Source: Paratrimastix pyriformis (lineage: Eukaryota; Preaxostyla; Paratrimastigidae). Taken from it: a stretch of DNA of 64,000 nucleotides. Of this stretch, positions 10,715 through 21,816 are shown piece by piece. A program made the translations under genes and the position numbers. Location of the stretch: NCBI GenBank assembly GCA_027972325.1, contig JAPMOS010000028.1:186001-250000 (forward strand). Direction: 5' to 3'. A model generated the notes under the pieces. It saw only the letters and a program-made list of their open reading frames with translations. It was not told where the DNA came from and ran no database searches. Position 1 is the stretch's first letter, and each line of letters starts with the position of its first letter.

Positions 10715-12704
10715 ATGTCCGCTCCGCCACCTCCAGCTGCTGTTGCCCCTGCTGCCCCTCCCCAGCAGGCGCCGTTCCCCTTGACATTTACGGTCCATGC
10801 AACGTGGAACAAGGCACGAGTCGCCACCCTTTCCCTCCCTCATAATCCGAGATGCCGCACTCCGATGTTTATGCCGTCTGTCTTCTTTTGGTCCATTTGA
10901 ACGAGATATTTAATTCTTGGGTTTGGATAGCGTGGGAACCCAGGGTGCCATCAAAGGGCTCACCGCTCAACAAATGGAGGACCTCGATGTTGATCTGATT
11001 CTCGGCAACACCTACTTCCTCTCTCTTCGCCCTGGGGGTGAGGCCATGGAAAAGCTCGGTGGCCTACACAAGTTCGCTTCGTGGCGCCGTGCGATGCTGA
11101 CGGACAGTGGTGGCTTCCAAATGGTCCGTGGCTTTTGACCGATCCCCGCGAGGCATCTCGGGTGGGCTGCTAGGTTTCCCTGCTCGACCTGTCCGAGCTG
11201 ACCGAAGAAGGGGTCAGCTTCATCTCCCCCGTGGACGGGACCCGGATGCTGCTGACCCCCGAGAAGAGCATCCAGATCCAGAACCAGATCGGGGCCGATG
11301 TCATGATGGCCCTGGACGATGTCGTCTCGTCCCTCACCACCGGTCCGTGCGGCCGTTGCCGCCGTCGCCACCTCACCGCCGCTCCCGCCCAGGTCCCCGG
11401 GTGGAGGAGGCCATGCACCGCACCATCCGCTGGCTGGACCGGTGCTACGCGGCCCACAAGCGGCCCACCGAGCAGAACCTCTTTGCCATCGTGCAGGGCG
11501 GCCTGGACCCCCGGCTGCGCACCATGTGCATGGCCGAGATGGTCCGCGGCCCCCGCCCCCATCCGCGGCCTCGCTCCACCCGAGTGGGGACGCATCCCCC
11601 CTCCCCCCTCCCCCCCGACCTGACCTGACCTGACCTCCCCCCGCGCCTCCTGATGGCCTGTGTGCCGGCACCAGAAAAAGCGGGACGGCCACATCCCGGG
11701 CTATGCCATCGGGGGCCTCTCCGGTGGCGAGGACAAGAACCTCTTCTGGCGTGTGGTGCACCAGTGCACATCCGAGTTGCCCCAGAACAAGCCCCGCTAC
11801 TTGATGGGCGTCGGGTCTGTCCGCCGGCCTTCACCGACCCCCTCAGCACCCCCTCGCCTCACACCCACTCTGCTGTGTTCCGATGGGCGCCAGGTACCCG
11901 CTCGATCTGCTGGTCTGCTCGGCCCTGGGCGTGGACATGTTCGATTGCGTCTATCCCTGCCGCACCGGTCGGTGGCTCCGCTGCCCTCCGTGCACCCTGC
12001 CTCCCCTGCCTCCCCTGCCCCCCTGCCCCCCCCCCCCCCCCTGCCCCCCCCCCTGCCTCCCCCCCCTCCCCCCCCTGCCTCCCCCCTGCCTCCCCTGCCC
12101 CTGGACAGCTGGGGACCAATCCCGTTTTCTTCTTGTCGTCGGTGTAGCTCGCTTTGGGACGGCCCTGGCCGATTGCCCTGGCGGCGTCATCCACCTGGTC
12201 TGGACCCCGGTTCCCGTCCGACCTCACCCGACCTCACCCGACCTCACCCGACCTCACCCGTCCGCTTGCAGCGCTCGGACAAGTTTGCCCTCAGCAAGGA
12301 GCCCATCGACGCGCAGTGCCACTGCATGGTGTGTCACGAGTATACCATGGGCCGGCTCCACCAGCTCGCCTGCCACGAGGGCGGCGCCGAGCTCATCACA
12401 ATGCACAACATTGCCTATCAGGTTTGCTTGTCCCTTGCGCCCCGGATCCCATTCAGCCCCCTTCGCGCAGATGCGGCACATGCAACGGATACGAGATGCA
12501 ATCAAGGGAGGCACGTTTCCGGACCTTGTACGCTATTTCATTCGGACGTTGCACCCCAAGGGGGATCTCCCCACCTGGGCGAAGGATGCCCTGGAAGCTG
12601 CGGGGCTGCCCGATCTGGGCCTCGAGGAGCTTCGCCAGATGGCTCCACCGAAGGAGATTCCAACCCCGGTCCAGGAGGAGGCGAAAGACGACGATGAGGA
12701 ATAG
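10715..12704 (+). CDS. QTRT1: Queuine tRNA-ribosyltransferase catalytic subunit
   Basis: Exchanges guanine-34 for queuine in tRNAs with GUN anticodons. Nine exons can be placed: 10715-10875, 10931-11123, 11174-11342, 11393-11541, 11675-11814, 11894-11967, 12148-12197, 12272-12421 and 12471-12704. They total 1320 nt, 439 residues; animal QTRT1 is near 400. Family signatures are intact: [33 protein letters not shown] (catalytic Asp), [45 protein letters not shown] and [14 protein letters not shown]. The zinc site is CHCMVC with a downstream MHNIAYQ His. The C-terminus is acidic. Eukaryotic QTRT1 works with a QTRT2 partner, not seen here. I chose the start at the ATG that opens MSAPPPP; the preceding TTG is not a likely start. 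Confidence 0.93.
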
Positions 12705-12747
12705 TGCTTCTATTCGCTTTTTATTCTTTTTTTATGCCACAGGAAAG

Positions 12748-14476
12748 TCATGCGATGCCTGCCCCTGCGGTAGGAACTGGCTGAACCAAAGGCGCGTGTT
12801 TCCCGCCAACCTCGGGAGGGACTTCTGGAACGCGGCGGCCTTCGGCGGGCTGTCGTGGGCGGGTAGGCTGTTGCGACGGCTGGGGGGGCTGGGCCGTGAT
12901 GATGCGAGGCCCCTGGGGCGGCTTCTCTTTCTGCGGTTCTCCTGGTTTCTGTTCGGGCGCGTAGGGCGGCGGTGAAGGCTGACGAGGTGGCAGATTCAAC
13001 ACGGTTATGCGTTGGTCGCGGCCAGTGAGGTACCTGTGAAAGTCACTAAGTGAAAGGGAGGCTGCGCAAAGCAAAGACCCAGACAATTCATGTTCCTGGA
13101 GCGAGAAGGGGGAGGGACAGCGTGTCAGAAACAGAAGAGGAAAAGGCACAAACCTCTTTGTACGGTGGCAGCTTCTGACGGGTGGGGCCAATGTAACACT
13201 TTCCACCTTCAAACGCAACCTCGTGGCCGGGGACATCTTGGAGAGGGAGGACGACAGCCACGTCGGTGGAGTACTCGTTGGTCTATAGAAACGATGTGCC
13301 CATGGGAGCGGCGAAGACCCCAATGGCAGACCCAGCCCTTGGCGATTGTTTTCATCAGGCTCTTAACTTTCTTGGGTGGCGTCTCGGCCAACTTGCGGGG
13401 GAGGTAGAATCCGTCCACGTGGTGTCCCTTGAAAATTGTGGCACGGGCGTCCAACGTGACGATTGACTCGGGAGAGAGCGACCCAAACACGACAACAGTA
13501 CTCTCACGGGGCATCTCAGTGATCAGCTGGCCAGTGTGTTCCCCACCGAGTTGGTCGAAGAGGAGGCGGCAATCGAACTCCCGGCAAGCGGCATGGAAGC
13601 ACTCACCAAAATGGGGCTCCGTCGTCACTGCAAGACAGTTTTGAGCGGCACATGTTGCCCCATAGAACCAGACCAAGGACGCAATGGGCCCCAAGGGCGC
13701 AGAGAGAATCTGCCTGATTCATCAGCCGGACGACACTGATCACCTGAAGCAGACAAAAGCGAGTGAGCAACAGCAAACCGTCACCAGCAAGCCTTGATCC
13801 GAAATGAGGGAGCCAGCCGGAGGATCTGCTTCCCAAGCGGAGTAAAAGCCCCGGTGAGCACGACAGATTTGTGGCCTTGCTTCTGGGCATAGGTGAGGAA
13901 GGTGTGTGCGGTCATCGGATCGACAAAGGGAGAGGCTGCCTGCTCGGGGTTGATGTCACGGGGAAGGGGGAAACAACACCATTCCGGCACGCAACAGTAC
14001 TCGGCCCAAGTGCCACCATTGGGAGAGTACAACGCCACCTACGCGGACATTGTAAAAGAGCTTAAGAGCGGAGCAACCCCAGACTTGGTTGGTGAGCAAT
14101 TTTTTACGATTGCTGACTTTGGGGCCACAGGAGACCACTTCCCCGACGCCTTCATATCCGGGAATGAACGGGTAAGTGTGACGCTCTCGATCGATCCCAC
14201 GCAACGAGAGCAAATCTGAAGGGTGCCAGGAATGAAGGAGTGAGCAGAGCAACCGTCGGAAGAAGTTTTATTCGGACCGATTGTGTTGATGGGGGTGAGC
14301 CGCATCCTGACCAAAACTTCACCGCGTTGCGGGGTTGGCACTGGAATGTTCCTGAGGGCCAATCTGAACTCGGAGGAAAGTTCAATGGCTTTCATGAGTT
14401 TCACGGCCTCCCCGGGAGCATTGGGGCGGGTGGACGGTGGCTGCGATGGTTGTTTTTTCGACTGCCTGTTGCCCAT
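12748..14476 (-). CDS. MDR/quinone-oxidoreductase-like protein, myristoylation-type N-terminus
   Basis: Medium-chain dehydrogenase/reductase of the zinc-free quinone oxidoreductase type, presumably NAD(P)H-dependent. Exons (minus): 14278-14476, 14136-14215, 13793-14038, 13674-13743, 13332-13627, 13154-13282 and 12748-13095, totalling 455 residues. Visible motifs: PVPTPQRGEVLVRM, PFIPGYEGVGEVV, GGTWAEY, FVDPMTAHTFL, the nucleotide-binding segment VVLTGAFTPLGKQ, and the closing GGKCYIGP strand. The protein starts MGNRQSKK, a good N-myristoylation signal with a basic patch. The last exon adds about 115 residues rich in Pro and Gln that the family normally lacks. The exon 3/4 boundary fits best with a GC-AG intron. 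The start lies 86 bp from the divergent EF-hand gene. Substrate unknown. Confidence 0.82.
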
Positions 14477-14562
14477 CGCTCGAACGCTTTTCCGGCGGCA
14501 TTGTTCTCCAAAGGGTATACACGTTATCTCCGTTGACGATTTTTTTTGTGGACCCACTTTCG

Positions 14563-15807
14563 ATGTTCTCCTTTGGGAAGAAAAAAATACTTCAAGAAAC
14601 GCTCGACCGCGCGGCAAGAACCGGCTGTCTGATTGGTCCTTTGCCAGTTTCACTCACTCCCACTCAGTCAGCGTACCCGAAATTCGGTATTTCGAAGAGA
14701 GATTTCACCAACTTGACCAGAGGTCCTCTCTCCCTTTTCGATTTTCTCGATCCCTATTTTTTCAGTTCAACTCATGACTCCTCCTACTTAAATGACCAAG
14801 ACTTGGAACCAATCAAGGCAGCTGCTCCCTTCGCTTCGAAACTTCTCCAAATGTCCCCAAGCAAAAAAATTACCGTGGATTCTGTCCGTAAATCTATGAT
14901 CAGCACTCACCTCCACTCCTTCGCGTCAGTTTGTCGACCTCCTGGCAGCTCTGCGCGATGGGGCTTCTCTCGAATCACGAGCTGCTGCCCTGTTCAGTTT
15001 GCTCAGCTTTGACGAGAATTCAAACCGACCAGACCCTCCGCCGCTCACCGCCCAGGACCTCGTGAATGACGGTACTCTTGCTTGGGGCCCGGTCTGGCTC
15101 CCTCGTGCGCACTGCCGTGTCTCAATTGGCCGCTTCAGAACCCGCAGCTGAGCACTGATGCCCTTCGGGCCATCAACGCTGTCAGCCAGATCGCGCCTCC
15201 GACCACCCCGCCACCCCAGCAAACGGACGGGGCCCAGGGGCCCCACATGAGCCTGGCCCAGTTCAGTGCCTTCTTGGCGACCCGGTGCCCCAAGCCGCCC
15301 GCGCTGAGCCCGCTCTTCCCCCAGCCGCAGCCCAATGCCCAGCCCCAGCCCCAGCCCCAGCCCCAGCAGCAACCGCCTCAGCCACTGACGATGAGAGGCG
15401 ACACGGCACTTTCGAATGCCCGAGCCCCGTCGGCAGGGGGCCCGCCTCCCCCTCCAGGCACGGCGACCCGGCCCCCCACCCAAGCCCCCCCGCTGGCCCA
15501 GGCGTCGCCCCCGTCCACCCCGCCGCCCTTCTCGCGCCGATCGACCCCCCCGCCCCCCGCGACCACCCGCGCAGGCACAGCGGTCGTTCCCCCGGGTCCG
15601 CTGCCGGGCCCCCCAGCTGACCCACGTCCGCCCACCATGGCGCCCCCAACCCGGGTGCCCTCCCGCTCGGCGCCCCCGCCGCCGCCCGCCACGCCCCCGC
15701 CCCCCGGGACGGCCGCCGCCGGAGGAATGATGCCCCCACCAGCTCCTCCGGGGGGTCCCGCTGGCGGGACGGTCCCCAACTCGAGGCGCTCCCTGCGGCC
15801 CGCCTGA
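14563..15807 (+). CDS. EF-hand-type protein with proline-rich tail
   Basis: Three exons (14563-14883, 14930-15091, 15139-15807) give 383 residues in frame. The N-terminus begins [12 protein letters not shown]. Exons 1-2 carry [17 protein letters not shown] and [10 protein letters not shown], the pattern seen around an EF-hand in TBC/phosphatase-type regulators (a helix, a spacer, then LFxLxDxxxDG). The presumed loop continues into NDGTLAW. It is not a textbook 12-residue loop, so calcium binding is uncertain. After residue 230 the protein is almost all Pro, Gln, Ala and Thr, with a PQPQPQ run near 15340. It is divergent from the MDR gene. Function unknown; a scaffold or regulatory subunit is a guess. 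Confidence 0.6.
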
Positions 15808-16746
15808 GGCCCGAGCGGCTGCGACAGGCCGCCGATGAGACCCCAGGCCACCCCCAGGGCCGCGCCCGCTGGGGGGATGGCAACCGAGGAGGACATTCCC
15901 CCAGGCGCTGGGCACTGGGGGGCCGAGGTGGCGAACCGATGGAGGCCGATGGATGGGGGGGGTGGAGGTGCGGCACTGTGCTCCCAGCGGGGTTCCTTGC
16001 GTGGTGGCGCGGGGCGGCCGATCCGGTCGGAGCGCAGCATCGCCGCCCCTGCCGGCCACGGGCAGCCAGATGGACATATGGACGGCCCTCCAGGCAGCCC
16101 CTCCAGGTGTCCAGCCCCCCACCAGATGGACGGCCCACCCCCTGTGTACAGTCCCCGATCCCCGCGGCGCCCTGTGAGTGCTTTGCCAAGAGAGTGTCGG
16201 AAGACCCCCGGCTCGCACGCAGCGGGGGATGCGAATTGCGCTGGGGCTCGGAAACCAACGGAGGAGCGATCAGCTGGCAGGAGCGGCGTCACCCCGACCC
16301 GGCCTTCCCGCCGCGCCCCGTGGGCCCAGGGAAGAAGAAGAACAAGAATAAGAACAAGAAGGAACGGGCAAGAGCCAAGAGGGCGAGCGGTCGATATTGC
16401 ATGGGCGGATGGTTGTTTACAGCAGGGAGGGAGGGAGGGAGGGAGGGGGACATGGGGGGATGGGATGGGATGGGAGGCGTCGCCCCGACAGCAGGAAGCC
16501 GCTCGAGGGCGGCATGGGAGGCGGGGTGCGAAGGAGCGGATGGGGTGCTTGAAGAAGCCGAGAGGGGGATGCCGTGACGATGGTGCAGGCAGAGGACGCG
16601 AGGTGGTCCACTCAGCAAGAGAAGAGAAGAGAGGCACGGGGCGAAAGCCGCCAGGAAGGAAAGGGCAAGCGGGATGCGGGATGCGATACGAGATCGGATG
16701 GGGGGTGGGGTGAGAGAGATCATCGCGGAGCGAGCGGCCGGGGCCC
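15808..16746. other. Intergenic space between convergent genes
   Basis: No supportable gene. It lies between the stop of the EF-hand/proline-rich gene and the stop of the PP6 gene on the other strand, so it holds both 3' flanks. A GAGG/GGGA array is at about 16424-16450. Long open frames here are GC-rich shadows. Confidence 0.6.
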
Positions 16747-18480
16747 TCATAGGAAGTATGGCACAACCTGCGCCCAGCCGAGTGAGGGACCCCGGGAGAG
16801 GATCCGAGGGGATGAGCCCATCGGCATGGCGGCCGGTTGGGGGAAGGACCGGCTCCCATCCGGGGGGAGGGCCAGGGAAGGGCAAGGGCACCCAGGTTGA
16901 TGATTGAGGCCAAGAAGGGGCGGACCTGGCGGGGCGGGGCGTCCCGTTGGCTCTCGGGGACCTCGCAGAAGGTGATGAACTTGGGCGCCTTGGCCACGTC
17001 GTCGAGCTGCATGATGGCGGCGATGTTGCCGCACCGGTAGCAGTAGTTCGGCGCAGACCTGCCGGCCCACACGGCCCCACATGCGCATGGCGCCCAGGGA
17101 GGATGAGCACGGGAGGGCGATCAAGGACCCCCCCCCCCCCCCCCCCCCCGCTGAAGGCGGCCCGTGGAGGTGGATGGCGGCAGGGTTGGGGAGGGTTGCG
17201 GACCACACGGTGACGACGCACTGGTCGGGGAAGGAGTGCTTGTAGCCCTCGTTGACCAGCTGGTGGGCCCGGCAGATCAGGTCGAGCCCGTTGATCTGGT
17301 TGAACTGCGCCGCCCAACCCAACGGCCCGGGCCCGCGTGGCCGGAGGGGACCGATGATGATGGGCGCGGGGAGGGTGGCGGTGATGGAGGCACGATGGAG
17401 GGGCGGGCTGTGATGAGCATATCAGGCGGCGGCAGTGCCGGGGCAGTCAGGGCGGCGGACCTGCTTGGCGACTTTGTGCCCGAAGAGGTACCCGGCGCCG
17501 CGGGGCGAGATGGCCCAGCCATCGAGGGCCTCGGGGTCGCTCCACATCAGGTCGCAGAAGGCCCCCTCGTGGGGCACCTCCTGGCGCCGCTGGATGGTGC
17601 AGATCTGATCGAGGGTCTTCAGCTCGGGCGACAGGCCCCCGTGCACACAGAGCACCTTGTTGTCGATCAACTGGCACCAGGCAGGCGCGCCACAGACACA
17701 CGAGAGCCACGAGAGCCACGAGAGCCACGTGAGGGGCGGGCGGGCAGCAGGACGGGGGGGGGCAAGACGGGCAGCTCGAAGAGACTGGCACCCCCCAGAA
17801 GGGGATGGCTGCACAGACGGCGGCGATGGGGAGGTAGTCGAACACCTCCATGCACTTCCTCCAGGGGAGCGCGTTCCCGTAGCGTTTCATGCAGTCGTCG
17901 TAGAAGCCGTACGCCTGCGTGATCTGGCGGGTCTCGTGATTCCCGCGGAGCAACGTGATGCGCGACGGGTATCTGGGGTGAACTTGGCATTGGGGGGAGG
18001 CGTCCGAGAACTCAAGCGACGGACCTGGCTTTCAGACACATGAGAAGGGAAAACGTCTCCAGGCTGTGATACCCGCGATCGACGTAGTCGCCCTGAGGCA
18101 GTTCTTCATGTGAGGATTGACACTCGCGCGCAGACCATGAATACGTACTTGGTGTTGGGGACTTCACCGCCGATCTTAAAAAGCTGGAGCATGTCATAGA
18201 ACTGGCCATGAATGTCACCGCAAACGGTGACGGGGGCGGAAACGGGCTGTACGGTACCTTCCTCCAGAAGGATTTCTACAACCTAGTGGGTGAAAGACGC
18301 AGGTGGAGTGGAGGCCAAAAGCAGCGCAGACATAGTCGGAAAGAGCGATGAAGTCCTCTTGTGAGAGAGGTTGCTTCTTTCGAAGCTTCTCCAACAAAAG
18401 GTCGAGATCCAAGCTAAAGCGCGATGGTGAATTGAGGGGAGAGCCAACGAATCCACAAACCCAAGCGGCTCGGGTTCCAT
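16747..18480 (-). CDS. PPP6C: Serine/threonine protein phosphatase 6 catalytic subunit
   Basis: Nine exons (minus): 18461-18480, 18413-18332, 18282-18136, 18092-18025, 17972-17819, 17670-17461, 17304-17204, 17058-16926 and 16767-16747. They total 936 nt, 311 residues; human PP6 is 305. All metal and catalytic signatures are present: [48 protein letters not shown] and [27 protein letters not shown] and LICRAHQLV point to PP6 rather than PP2A or PP4. The first exon is only 20 nt and the last only 21 nt, encoding VVPYFL and a stop. That restores the PYFL tail whose terminal Leu is carboxymethylated in PP2A-family enzymes. Regulatory subunits are not in the window. Confidence 0.93.
17130..17149 (+). 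repeat. Poly(C) run in a PP6 intron
   Basis: About 20 C on the + strand, so G on the coding strand of PP6, inside the intron between 17059 and 17203. It shows that the runs do not always serve as pyrimidine tracts. Confidence 0.85.
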
Positions 18481-18666
18481 TTTGTGGCTAGTGAACAGGG
18501 TCGTTTCCACTCTTCCGGTTTGACCAAACTTCATTCGCACGCCCGTCTTCGATGGACTCCTCGTCGCCAGGGGTTTGTCCCTATTGTTCGAAACAATATA
18601 ATCTCGTCGATGTAAATGGGCATCTCCCATACGCCCTTCCGTGTTTTCATGATGTTTGTTCATCAT

Positions 18667-20062
18667 GTCTGACAGAAGGTCTGGCGCTCGCTTGAACCGC
18701 CACGTTTTCTCAGACCCCCTGGAAGGTAAAAAAAGCCGTGAGTTGGTTTGCCCCGAAGACGGGATCACACTGGATCCCAATCGGCCCTACTCTGTGAAAC
18801 CTGATTTCACACGGCTCATGGGGCTGGAGCGGTGGGAGGCCGACCGAATCCCTGTGGCGGCACTCGCGTCCGCTGGAGGTTCCTCATCTTGTGGTTTGTG
18901 TCCCATTTCCCCAAATGCCTCACCGCCTGAACGACCGGGGCAGGTGGGGCGCCCGGATGCCAAGCCCCAGCCGAGACTTTCTGCCTCGAGTGCGATCGGC
19001 GCTTCTGCAACCCGTGCTTTGCCCGGTTTCACGAAGACACCGGGATGCGAATCCACCACCCGCAGGCCCTCCGCTCCGAGGCCTCGCTGCCCCTCTGGGA
19101 GAGGCACGCCGAGCAGCTGAGGATGCTCACCCGATGCCCCATCCACCCGCCCCAGCACCACCATCACCACCCCCGCCATCGCCAGCAAGGAGGTCAAGCC
19201 GTGTCTCCATCACCCCAACTTGAATCGCCAGGCCCCGTTGACCTGACCCGCCCCCTCGCCGCCCAGCCTCCTCGCCCCACACAGTCGCCCTCGCCCGAGG
19301 AAGCGGCTGTGGCCCTGACGCACTACTGCCACACCTGCCGGATGCCCCTCTGCTCGGCCTGCCTGCACGACCCGCGCGCCCACCAGGGCCATCGCGTTGC
19401 CCCGCTGGGGCAGGCCGGCACCCAGTGCCGCCTCGCCCTGGCCGAGCAGTGTGCCCACGCCCGGGCCCTCGGCCGGACCCTCGAGGCCATGGCGAGGCGC
19501 CCCGCCGGGGGCCCAACGGTCGCCGCTGGGGTCTCGGGCCGAGGCGGGAGTCGTGGCGGCAAGGGCCCAGCGGCGGCCGTTCGGAGCAGCACCCCGGGGA
19601 AGCCCGGGACGGTCTGACGACCGCCCGGCCGTCCCAGGTCTGTCTGGCAGCCCCTCGGCGCCACCTCACTGGTCTTCGTCGCTTCGGACGTGGCTGTGGC
19701 TGTGGTGGTGGGCCGTGATGATGGGCTGTGGCCTCTGGTAGGCGAGGAGCTCACCCTGGAGGAGACCATGCGCCTCTCGCAGAAGGTCCTCCCATCCCAG
19801 CCGGCTGCCCTCAGTCGCCCCATTCCATGCCCTTCGCTCCCCTGCTCCTGCTCGATGCCCCACCGGACACCGCGTCGTGTCCTCTTCCTCCTCACGCGCA
19901 ATGCAATGCTGTGGCGGCTGGGTCGGGTCGACGGGGCAGGTTGCGGACGATGTCGAGGCCCGGATCCGAGCGCGCTTCGGGGCCTTGCAGCGGACCCTCC
20001 GCGAGACCCGCGACGCCCTGCTGGCCGCCCTCGCCCAGGCATGGAAGACCCAGGGGTCCGCT

Positions 20063-20095
<33 letters not shown>

Positions 20096-20900
20096 GGATG
20101 GAGGGGAAAAGGAGGGTGGTCGGTGGTCGGCCCTCGGAGCGGCACGACCGTGCTCATTCGATGGGGTCGCATCGGCACATCGCCGCTGGGCAGGACGCCA
20201 GTTGGCCCGGTGCTTCCAGGAGTCGGCCGCCCAGGGGCCCCGGCTGGCGGCGGGTGTGGGTTTTGTGGAGGGCCTGCTGCGTGATGCCCCGAGGCGGGCC
20301 TGCTCATGTGGTGGGCCCAGGCCGAGGGGCACATCAAGGTCCGGCGCCCCCGCCAGCGTCCGACCCGTGGCTCACAGCTTCGTCGCCTCCTCCCCACCCC
20401 CCCCTCTCTCCCCCCCCTCCTCCCCCCCCCCTCCCCGGCCCCAGGGCCTCCTGGAGGACCCGGCGCTGCAAGTGCCCGAGGTGCGGTGGGCCCCGGAGGC
20501 TCTCTGGCAGCACCTGGACGACCTCGAGTGCCACATCCGAGGCGCCCCTCCCGTGGGACTCACGGTTTGTCCCTCCCGCTCACTCGGGTGCCCGCCCGCC
20601 GCCGGTCGGCGTCCTCATCTGGGGCTGCTCGGCGGGGGGTGCAGGTGGTGCGCCAACCAGCGGCCTGGGTGCCGCCCCCTCCGGCGACCTTGCCCGCGCT
20701 GCTGCCACCGACCCTCGAGAGGCCCACCAGCAAGCCCGCGGACCTCCCGCCGCCGCTCGAGCCGGCAGAAGAGAAAACGGTCTGGCTCCAGGCGTTTTTT
20801 TTTTTTTTTTTGATCAAATGCACTCAGAAAAGAAAAGGAGGAATTTGGAAGGGGAAAAAAGAACACGAACGGAATTTTTTTTTTTCGTATCCCATAATTT
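18667..20900 (+). CDS. B-box zinc-finger, coiled-coil protein (TRIM-like without RING)
   Basis: Exon 1 (18667-18878) starts MSDRRSGARL. It splices in frame at 18944 into a first zinc module (FCLECDRRFCNPCFARFHED, then RIHHPQ). A second, canonical B-box follows at about 19320-19395 (YCHTCRMPLCSACLHD, then HQGHRVAPL). Downstream exons are helical: LTLEETMRLSQ (about 19752), ADDVEARIRARFGALQRTL (about 19945-20000), ARCFQESAAQGPRL (about 20205) and WQHLDDLECHIRG (about 20505). The final exon ends in a Pro/Glu-rich tail within T-rich sequence near 20800-20900. No RING finger or SPRY domain is seen. B-box/coiled-coil proteins usually act as multimeric scaffolds. Internal exon borders after 19190 and the exact stop are approximate. 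Confidence 0.65.
20063..20094 (+). repeat. Poly(G) run, 32 bp, intronic
   Basis: Uninterrupted G-run on the coding strand of the B-box gene, just after the exon ending in AWKTQ. Candidate quadruplex-forming sequence. Confidence 0.95.
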
Positions 20901-20948
20901 TCTGATATGTGATGCGCCTCAAGAGGTCAGCCGAAGCCGGAACAATTC

Positions 20949-21143
20949 ATACCTTCTCGGCCTACGTGGCTAAGATCAAGTGTAGTATCTGTTCTATTCA
21001 GCTTAATAACTGAATTGGGGGCCATGTGCCCCCATCGTTATTAATCCAATATTTGGCACGGGCACGCAGCGCCATCTGGCTTGCCAGAGCTGCGGGCATG
21101 GGTCGCCTCGGCACTGCACTGCCGCCGAGCGTGGCCCACCATC
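20949..21143 (+). ncRNA. U2: U2 spliceosomal small nuclear RNA
   Basis: The 5' end reads ATACCTTCTCGGCC, then GGCTAAGATCAAGTGTAGTA, matching the near-universal U2 5' domain. The branch-point recognition sequence GTAGTA is at 20982-20987. Stem-loop IIa follows (TTCAG...CTGAA), then a GGGGGCC/GCCCCC hairpin (IIb). An Sm-type site ATATTTGG lies near 21050, followed by 3' hairpins including one closed by GGCA...TGCC near 21110. It ends before a T-run at about 21145. Length, about 195 nt, is normal for U2. U2 pairs with the intron branch site. No other snRNA was found in the window. Confidence 0.95.
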
Positions 21144-21504
21144 CCTTTTTTAACTGTTCGAACTCCATACAAAGCGAAAATCAACCGGTTCGGAAGTTGC
21201 AGAGTGGCGGCATCCTTTGGATGGGAGAAAGAGGTCCTCTTCCGCTCCTCTTTTGTTAGATCGATCGATGCGGGAGGCTCTGTTGTTGAACACCACCTAA
21301 TCGAATTGAAGAACTGGGCCATCGATGATTCGGTTTTGTATATACTAAATTAGCTCCCTTTATGCGGCAATGAGGGAAGATGATAAGGTGACAGTGTGCG
21401 GATGGTTCAGATTGCCTGCCTGTCTCCTGTGTGCGTGTGCCTAGAACTCGACGCGACCGAACGTTTTGAGTGCCCTGGAGATGCTTAAATGGTATCTGAA
21501 GGGG

Positions 21505-21640
21505 GGAAAACGTGTTGGCCCGGGACAATGGGCAATGGGGCAATTGCCGGAGAAGAACGATGAAAGGGGGGAGGGAAGAAAGAAAGAAAGAGGAGAACGA
21601 TACAAAAGGAAAAGAAGAGGCACCACAAATGCCTCCCCAC
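21505..21640 (+). repeat. Dispersed repeat, copy 2
   Basis: Reads GGGGAAAACGTGTTGGCC, GGCAATTGCCGGAGAAG, then a purine-rich arm with AACGATACAAAAGG. Closest to the copy at 36088-36232 (opposite strand): both share the AACGTGTTGG block, the palindrome and the purine arm. It sits between the U2 gene and the LC8 gene. Confidence 0.7.
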
Positions 21641-21788
21641 CCAGAAAATTTACGTGGTTCCGAGGATGAGCGAAAGGTGGCATTGGCATTACAGCAAATA
21701 CTGTCCGTGTTATCGGTTCCGTATTTCCTTCCTGGTTTGCCCATTTCAAACTTCGGAGAACGGGAGCTGAGTCATTCGTCCCATCGGG

Positions 21789-21794
21789 TATATA
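21789..21794 (+). promoter_or_regulatory. TATA-like element before LC8
   Basis: TATATA 22 bp before the LC8 ATG. Very short leader if used; based on motif and position only. Confidence 0.25.
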
Positions 21795-21816
21795 GACGGT
21801 GAGTTTGCTTTAAAAA

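Noticed and set aside
12272-12421. Separate zinc-finger gene
   Set aside because: CHCMVC with a downstream His is the zinc site of QTRT1 and joins in phase on both sides.
21560-21640. U6 snRNA
   Set aside because: AACGATACAAAA in the dispersed repeat resembles the U6 core, but the ACAGAGA box and AGCA triad are absent.
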